Positions 59,059 through 64,000 of a DNA stretch of 64,000 nt are shown here, piece by piece. Source of the stretch: Erysipelotrichaceae bacterium (GTDB taxonomy: Bacteria > Bacillota_I > Bacilli_A > Erysipelotrichales > Erysipelotrichaceae); contig JAFTCJ010000025.1 in the NCBI GenBank assembly GCA_017454765.1, positions 62,001 to 126,000 of the forward strand. The letters are read 5' to 3'. Numbering within the stretch: position 1 is the first letter of the stretch; every line of letters starts with the position of its first letter. The position numbers and the translations under genes are program-made. The notes below the pieces were generated by a model, which searched no databases, was not told the DNA's origin, and saw only the letters and a program-made list of their open reading frames with translations.

Positions 59059-61674
59059 ATGGAAGAAAAGAAAAAGAAGATCTCTTCGCAGGAAGAAGTC
59101 AATGAACTGGTGGAGAAAGCACTGAAAGCATATGAGGAATTCCTGTCCTTCGATCAGGAAAAGATCGACTACATCGTCGCAAAATGTTCTGTCGCGGGAC
59201 TGGACAATCACGGCATCCTGGCCAAGGCGGCCGTCGATGAGACAAAACGCGGTGTCTTTGAAGACAAGGCGACCAAGAATCTTTTTGCCTGTGAATATGT
59301 CGTCAACAATATGCGGCATCTGAAAACGGTCGGCATCATATCCGAAGATCCGGTCACAGGGATCACAGAGATCGCCGAACCGGTCGGCGTGATCTGCGGC
59401 ATCACTCCGGTCACCAATCCGACATCAACAGTCCTGTTCAAGTCACTGATTTGTCTCAAGACCAGGAATCCAGTCATCTTCGCCTTCCATCCCAATGCCC
59501 AGGAATCTTCGAAACAGGCAGCCATCATCATGAAAAAGGCTGCCGAAGAAGCAGGAGCACCTGAAAACTGCATCCAGTGGATCGAGCATCCTTCCATGGA
59601 AGCAACATCGGCGCTGATGAACCATTCGGGCGTCGCCACGATCCTGGCGACCGGAGGCAATGCGATGGTCAAAGCTGCCTACTCCTGCGGAAAGCCGGCC
59701 ATGGGCGTCGGCGCCGGAAACGTTCCGGCCTACATGCATGAGAGCTGTGACATCCGGCAGGCCGTCAATGACATCGTCATTTCCAAGTCCTTCGACAACG
59801 GCATGATCTGTGCCAGCGAATCGGCAGTCATCATCGATGAAGCGATCTATGATAAAGCAGTAAAGGAATTCAGACGTTTCAAAGTCCATTTCCTGAAGCC
59901 GGAAGAGAAAAAGAAACTTTCAAAATTCATGTTTGGTTACGCCGAAAACGAAAAAGCCTGCGAACTCGCCCGTCTGAATCCCGACGTCGCCGGCAAATCC
60001 GTACACTGGATCGCACAGCACGCAGGCATCAGAATACCTGAAGACAGCGTGATCCTGGCTGTTTCGTGCAGGACCATCGGCGAGAAAGAACCGATGTCAA
60101 GGGAGAAACTCTCTCCCGTTCTCTCCTTCTATAAAGTCAGAAACGAAGAAGAAGGATTTGCGGCAGCCGATCAGATGGTCCGCTTCTACGGTCTGGGACA
60201 CTCTGCCGCCATCCATTGCAAGAATCAGGAAACGGCAGATCGCTTCGGTGACCGGATCCCGGCGATGCGTATCATCTGGAATTCGCCTTCCACCTTCGGC
60301 GGCATCGGCAATGTCTACAATTCCTTCCTGCCTTCGCTCACGCTGGGCTGCGGATCCTATGGTCATAACTCGATCGGCGGAAATGTGTCTGCCGTCAATC
60401 TCTTGAATATCAAAAAAGTCGGAAAGAGGAGAAATACCGTGCAATGGTTCAAAGTACCGCAGAAAATCTATTTTGAAAGAAACTCCATCCAATACCTGCA
60501 GTCCTGCAAGGATCTCAATAAAGTCTTCCTGGTAACGGATACCTCGATGGTCGAACTCGGCTATCTCTCCAGAATCACCGAACAGCTCAACCTCAGAAGA
60601 AACAAGGTCCAGATACAGCTCTTCTGCGATGTGGAACCCGATCCCGATATCACGACAGTCGCCAAAGGAGCCAGGATGATGGACATCTTCAAACCGGATG
60701 CGATCATCGCCCTGGGCGGCGGTTCCGTCATGGATGCAGCCAAAGGCATGTGGCTCTTCTATGAACATCCGGAGGTCAATTTCGACGACCTGAAGCAGAA
60801 GTTCATGGACATCAGAAAGAGGGCTTTCAAATATCCGGAACTGGGCAGAAAATCAAGACTCATCTGCATCCCGACCACATCCGGGACCGGAAGCGAAGTC
60901 ACGCCGTTCGCCGTCATCTCCGACAAGGCCAACAACAAGAAATATCCGCTGACCGACTACTCACTGACACCGACCATCGCCATCATCGATCCCGAGTTCA
61001 CGACCAACCTGCCGGCCAGGGCGACCGCCATGACCGGGCTGGATGTCCTGACGCACGCCATCGAAGCCTATGTCTCCGTCATGGCCAACGACTATACAGA
61101 CGGGCTTTGTCTCAAGGCGATACAGCTTGTTTTCAGATATCTGCCGAGAGCCGTCAAAGACGGAAGGAACGACCTGGAAGCCAGGGAAAAGATGCACAAC
61201 GCGGCAACGATCGCCGGCATGGCTTTCGCCAATGCGTTCTTAGGCATGACCCACTCCCTGGCCCATAAAGTCGGCGCACAGTTCCATACCGTGCACGGCT
61301 ATACCTGTGCCGTCCTGCTTCCTCACGTGATCCGCTACAACGGACAGGTCCCTGATAAGCTCTCTGTCTGGCCGAAATACAACCGCTACTGCGCCGATGA
61401 GAAGTATCAGGAGATCGCCGCCCTTCTCGGTCTGAAAGCAGACACGCCTGAAGAAGGTGTACAGTCACTTGCTCAGGCTGTCATCGATCTGTGCAAGGAC
61501 TGCGGCCTGGATCCCAATTTTGAAGCCATGGGCATCGACAGGAAGGATCTGGAAGCGCATCTGGATGATATCGCTGTCGCTGCCTACGAAGATCAGTGCT
61601 CACCGGCCAACCCCAGAGTACCGATGGTCGGGGATATGAAAGAGATCCTTTTGAAAGCCTATTCCGGCAATTGA
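59059..61674 (+). CDS. adhE: Bifunctional acetaldehyde-CoA/alcohol dehydrogenase
   Basis: 871 residues. The N-terminal aldehyde dehydrogenase domain has catalytic C251 (FDNGMICASE); the C-terminal iron alcohol dehydrogenase domain begins near residue 450, with GGGSVMDAAKG and His-rich THSLAHKVGAQFHTVHG for iron. It reduces acetyl-CoA to ethanol and regenerates two NAD per ethanol; it can also reduce other short aldehydes. Single gene with Rex box, GAGGT ribosome site and its own terminator. Confidence 0.97.
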   Translation: MEEKKKKISSQEEVNELVEKALKAYEEFLSFDQEKIDYIVAKCSVAGLDNHGILAKAAVDETKRGVFEDKATKNLFACEYVVNNMRHLKTVGIISEDPVTGITEIAEPVGVICGITPVTNPTSTVLFKSLICLKTRNPVIFAFHPNAQESSKQAAIIMKKAAEEAGAPENCIQWIEHPSMEATSALMNHSGVATILATGGNAMVKAAYSCGKPAMGVGAGNVPAYMHESCDIRQAVNDIVISKSFDNGMICASESAVIIDEAIYDKAVKEFRRFKVHFLKPEEKKKLSKFMFGYAENEKACELARLNPDVAGKSVHWIAQHAGIRIPEDSVILAVSCRTIGEKEPMSREKLSPVLSFYKVRNEEEGFAAADQMVRFYGLGHSAAIHCKNQETADRFGDRIPAMRIIWNSPSTFGGIGNVYNSFLPSLTLGCGSYGHNSIGGNVSAVNLLNIKKVGKRRNTVQWFKVPQKIYFERNSIQYLQSCKDLNKVFLVTDTSMVELGYLSRITEQLNLRRNKVQIQLFCDVEPDPDITTVAKGARMMDIFKPDAIIALGGGSVMDAAKGMWLFYEHPEVNFDDLKQKFMDIRKRAFKYPELGRKSRLICIPTTSGTGSEVTPFAVISDKANNKKYPLTDYSLTPTIAIIDPEFTTNLPARATAMTGLDVLTHAIEAYVSVMANDYTDGLCLKAIQLVFRYLPRAVKDGRNDLEAREKMHNAATIAGMAFANAFLGMTHSLAHKVGAQFHTVHGYTCAVLLPHVIRYNGQVPDKLSVWPKYNRYCADEKYQEIAALLGLKADTPEEGVQSLAQAVIDLCKDCGLDPNFEAMGIDRKDLEAHLDDIAVAAYEDQCSPANPRVPMVGDMKEILLKAYSGN

Positions 61675-61686
61675 CTCTCCTATACG

Positions 61687-61726
61687 AAAACAGCTGCCTG
61701 TATCACACAGACAGCTGTTTTTTCTG
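61687..61726. terminator. Bidirectional terminator
   Basis: AAAACAGCTG and CAGCTGTTTT with an inner CTGT/ACAG stem, then TT on the plus strand and TTTTCGT on the minus strand. Separates adhE from the convergent PrsW gene. Confidence 0.8.
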
Positions 61727-61741
61727 ATATTTCTCCTGGGA

Positions 61742-62470
61742 TCAGACCATGTATCTGTCGTTGCGGGATACCCTGGAAACGACGATATTAGCGGAAATGA
61801 AGAGGATCGCAATAAAGATGATGAACAGCGGATTCTCAGTCACCGTCTCCATCGTTGCGATATAATCATAAGCACCGTGCAGCAATACCGGGATCAGAAC
61901 AGACAGGATACGGAACCTCTGCGATGACATCTCATCGCCATAGATATGATATAACTTGGCCGCCGCATAGAAGACACCCATGAAGACACCGAAAGAAGCG
62001 TGGCCCGGAATAGCCGTCAGCGCACGTACGACTGCTGTCGCAAATCCGAAATTCAGCACATAGGAGATGTTCTCCCACAGGGCAAAGCCCAAAGCCACGA
62101 AGACACCGTAAAGTACGCCGTCATAGAAACAGTCAAATTCCGGTGAGAACCAGCTGTTTTTCTTCAGCATGTAGTACTTGGCGCCTTCCTCGGAGATGCC
62201 GACGATCACAAAATACAGGATGATCTTGTAAGCGGTCGAACTGGGAGAGAAGAATGTTCCCAGTACAGAGAAGAAGATCTTCTCACTGACCATTGCGATC
62301 AGGGAAGACAAGATACCGGCCTTGACCAGATTCCATAAAAAGCGGCCGCTTTCTTTCTCCAGACGGTCCAGACGATAGACACGAGCCATCATAAACACAG
62401 CAGGAAGCACTGCCGAAAGGATCAGGACGATATTGAAACGCATGATCGGTGTCAAAAGATAATAAAACAT
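61742..62470 (-). CDS. PrsW-family intramembrane metalloprotease
   Basis: 242 residues, about eight membrane segments. The protease signature EEGAKYY (EExxxK-type) lies in helix 4, with FALWENISYV, IPGHASFGVFMG and LLHGAYDY as the other conserved helices with metal-binding His. PrsW in Bacillus cleaves the anti-sigma factor RsiW; the target here is unknown. Coupled to the amidotransferase-like gene upstream (8 bases). Confidence 0.92.
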   Translation of the reverse strand: MFYYLLTPIMRFNIVLILSAVLPAVFMMARVYRLDRLEKESGRFLWNLVKAGILSSLIAMVSEKIFFSVLGTFFSPSSTAYKIILYFVIVGISEEGAKYYMLKKNSWFSPEFDCFYDGVLYGVFVALGFALWENISYVLNFGFATAVVRALTAIPGHASFGVFMGVFYAAAKLYHIYGDEMSSQRFRILSVLIPVLLHGAYDYIATMETVTENPLFIIFIAILFISANIVVSRVSRNDRYMV

Positions 62471-62478
62471 AAAGCCTC

Positions 62479-63177
62479 CTATTCCTCACACGCCTTCATG
62501 AAGGCGGTGAACAGTTTATCAACATAATCATCTTCCATGATTTCCGGATGCCACTTGATGCCCATAGCAAATTTCTTTCCCGGGACTTCGTAGCATTCCA
62601 CCAGGCCGTCATCGGAACAGGCACTGATCTTCGCATAAGGAGCGACCCTTTGAGGATCAGCGATCATCGTATGCAGGCTGTTGACCTCATAATCCTCGCT
62701 GCCGATGAAATCATAGAGTCTCGTCCCTTTTCCGATCTTGATATGATGGCGGTAATTGCGGTCATAGAAATTATGGGAACCGCTCTTGTCCTCATAGATA
62801 TTGGAACCGAGAGCCCGCAGGATATTGTTGAAACCGGCACAGATGCCAAGTATCGGCATATCTTTTTCTAACGCGTATTTTGCGATCTCCACCTCATAGG
62901 CGCAGCTGAATTCTCCGCCCTGCAGGATGATGCCGTCGCACAGATCGACCTGTCTGTGAAGATCTTCGATCTCCTCTTGGCTCAATACCTTGGGATCACC
63001 CAGATCGCTCTGATTGAATTCGTAAGTCAGTTCGCTGGGCATCAGCATGATCGCGATACCGCCGTGTTTGATGATCAGATATCTGATCTCATCGACGACT
63101 TCCTGCCGGCGCCAGAGATCGTTTCTGACGTTCCGGGTGACGATTTTTGAAGGGATTCCGATAATTGGTTTTCTCAT
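62479..63177 (-). CDS. Gamma-glutamyl-gamma-aminobutyrate hydrolase-like (PuuD family)
   Basis: 232 residues of the class I glutamine amidotransferase fold. Nucleophile C113 in GICAGFN; the His-Glu pair is in KWHPE near the end. PuuD members hydrolyse gamma-glutamyl compounds from polyamine breakdown, but no other puu gene is present, so the substrate is open. AAGGAG ribosome site. First of two genes with PrsW. Confidence 0.88.
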   Translation of the reverse strand: MRKPIIGIPSKIVTRNVRNDLWRRQEVVDEIRYLIIKHGGIAIMLMPSELTYEFNQSDLGDPKVLSQEEIEDLHRQVDLCDGIILQGGEFSCAYEVEIAKYALEKDMPILGICAGFNNILRALGSNIYEDKSGSHNFYDRNYRHHIKIGKGTRLYDFIGSEDYEVNSLHTMIADPQRVAPYAKISACSDDGLVECYEVPGKKFAMGIKWHPEIMEDDYVDKLFTAFMKACEE

Positions 63178-63239
63178 AACGCTCCTTGACGGAAATGATA
63201 TTTCCTGCCTCTATTATCCCATTTTTTCCAAGATATGCG

Positions 63240-63245
63240 TATAAT
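63240..63245 (+). promoter_or_regulatory. -10 box of the lipoprotein gene
   Basis: TATAAT 28 bases before the ATG at 63274, followed by AAAGGAGG. Confidence 0.55.
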
Positions 63246-63273
63246 GAATCTGTATTGCAAAAAGGAGGTCCGT

Positions 63274-64000
63274 ATGAAAAAAATACTGAGCATATTGCTG
63301 ATCGCTCTCACAGTTTTGTCATTGTGCGGCTGCGATAAGATCAAAAAAGAAGAAGAAAAACCGGAAGAACCCGAAGTCGTTGAGACAAAAGCCGTCAAAT
63401 TCGCTGTAACGATCGACAGAGGCAACGGCATCACCAAGGACTTCTCCGTTGAATCGGAAAGCGACAATCTGCTGGATATACTGAAGATCATCAAAGACGG
63501 AGGACTGCTGGAATATGACATTACAGGCTCCGGCATCAATGCCCTGGACGGATTAAAGACGGAAGGCAATTCCAAATGGGTCTTATACATCAACGACAAA
63601 GTCTATGAAGGCGATCTCAACACCCTGAAGATCACCGAGAAAGACAAAGTCCTCTTTCTGTATGAAACAACAGAACCCGAACCGGTCGTCGACATCGTGG
63701 GCGGATGGGAGATCAATGAAGACTACACCGTCAAACTTTCCAAAGATGAGGAAGCGATCTTCAATGAGATCACTGACGAAGTGACCGGTGTTACCTATAC
63801 GCCGATCAGAGTCGTCGCCACCCAGGCAGCCGTCGGCGTCAACTACGCCTTCCTGGCAAAGGGTGTCAGCTCCACGCAGGTTCCCGAGACCAACTTCTAC
63901 ATCATGGTCGTCTACAAGGATCTTGACGGAAGCTGCGAACTCAAGGCCATCAACAAGATCGACATCCCCGACATGCAGACGATGGAATACTCCGACAACG
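63274..64000 (+). CDS. Lipoprotein with DUF4430-like domain (3' end beyond window)
   Basis: 242 codons present. A signal peptide with lipobox LCGC places the lipidated Cys at residue 20, so it is anchored outside the membrane. Residues about 40-135 resemble DUF4430 (transcobalamin-like beta-grasp), often found in proteins that display or bind ligands; a second region from about 140 has a cystatin-like strand pattern (GGWEINEDYTVKLS). Function unknown. AAAGGAGG ribosome site. Reading frame open to the right edge. Confidence 0.8.
   Translation, partial: MKKILSILLIALTVLSLCGCDKIKKEEEKPEEPEVVETKAVKFAVTIDRGNGITKDFSVESESDNLLDILKIIKDGGLLEYDITGSGINALDGLKTEGNSKWVLYINDKVYEGDLNTLKITEKDKVLFLYETTEPEPVVDIVGGWEINEDYTVKLSKDEEAIFNEITDEVTGVTYTPIRVVATQAAVGVNYAFLAKGVSSTQVPETNFYIMVVYKDLDGSCELKAINKIDIPDMQTMEYSDN

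Noticed and set aside
1..64000. CRISPR arrays, tRNA or rRNA genes, insertion sequences
   Set aside because: No regularly spaced repeats, cloverleaf patterns, transposase genes or terminal repeats were seen in the intergenic stretches.

Overview
The window looks like chromosomal DNA of a low-to-mid GC Gram-positive anaerobe (Bacillota). Evidence: strong AGGAGG-type ribosome sites, four PTS gene sets, an HPr paralogue, a lipobox lipoprotein, a CcpA-like cre box, Rex-like boxes, a fermentative AdhE, and no outer-membrane genes. The gene content and style resemble gut Erysipelotrichaceae, but that placement is inference. Most of the window is carbohydrate catabolism; about 12 kb in the middle (36-48.6 kb) is a mixed accessory region. 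No rRNA, tRNA, CRISPR array, insertion sequence or prophage gene was recognised.

Layout. (1) 1-5.5 kb, minus strand: racemase-like protein, DUF1537 acid-sugar kinase, UxuA, UxuB and a transketolase N-terminal subunit that runs off the left edge. (2) 5.6-13.8 kb: a small membrane protein, a GldA-like dehydrogenase, then a DeoR-controlled operon with an IolC-like kinase, fructose-type PTS IIA/IIB/IIC, a class II aldolase and an RpiB/LacAB-type isomerase; an iron alcohol dehydrogenase diverges from it. (3) 14.6-22.8 kb: hexuronate operon uxaB-uxaA-AEC transporter-uxaC-eda(VOC fusion)-kdgK-SDR. (4) 22.9-28.3 kb: PfkB kinase, PTS EIIBC, esterase and aldolase, divergent from a DeoR regulator and carrying a cre box. 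(5) 28.3-36.2 kb: YwaF-like membrane protein, HIRAN protein, small HTH regulator, AAA/DUF234 ATPase, a 613-bp structured gap, MBL hydrolase, membrane proteins, thioesterase, aldo/keto reductase. (6) 36.2-48.6 kb: seven GNAT domains (two in fusions), deaminase, radical SAM, GyrI-like, WYL regulator, a MntA/HepT toxin-antitoxin pair with a frameshifted HepT, NUDIX, YdeI, and RlmD fused to a GNAT. (7) 48.6-56.1 kb: galactitol-type PTS operon with its own HPr, a hydroxyacid dehydrogenase and a FucA-like aldolase, next to a divergent SorC regulator and a zinc polyol dehydrogenase. (8) 56.3-61.7 kb, plus strand: split transketolase, AraD-like epimerase and AdhE. (9) 61.7-64 kb: PrsW protease, glutamine amidotransferase-like hydrolase, and a lipoprotein cut by the right edge.

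How it fits together. UxaC, UxaB/UxaA and UxuB/UxuA feed glucuronate and galacturonate to 2-keto-3-deoxygluconate, which KdgK and Eda split to pyruvate and glyceraldehyde-3-phosphate. The galactitol-type PTS, zinc dehydrogenase, AraD-like epimerase and transketolase form a plausible pentitol route into the pentose phosphate pathway. NADH from polyol oxidation would be reoxidised by AdhE, whose promoter carries a near-perfect Rex box.

Most notable observations: a conserved acidic C-terminal tail shared by two PTS proteins of one operon; an HPr paralogue with His15 but Ala at the Ser46 position; a one-base frameshift in HepT with paired operators upstream of MntA; a recurring -10 box placed 6-7 bases before the ATG, pointing to leaderless mRNAs; an RlmD-GNAT fusion with a retained internal ribosome site; and an operon combining UxuA/UxuB with a DUF1537 kinase, a racemase-like protein and transketolase.
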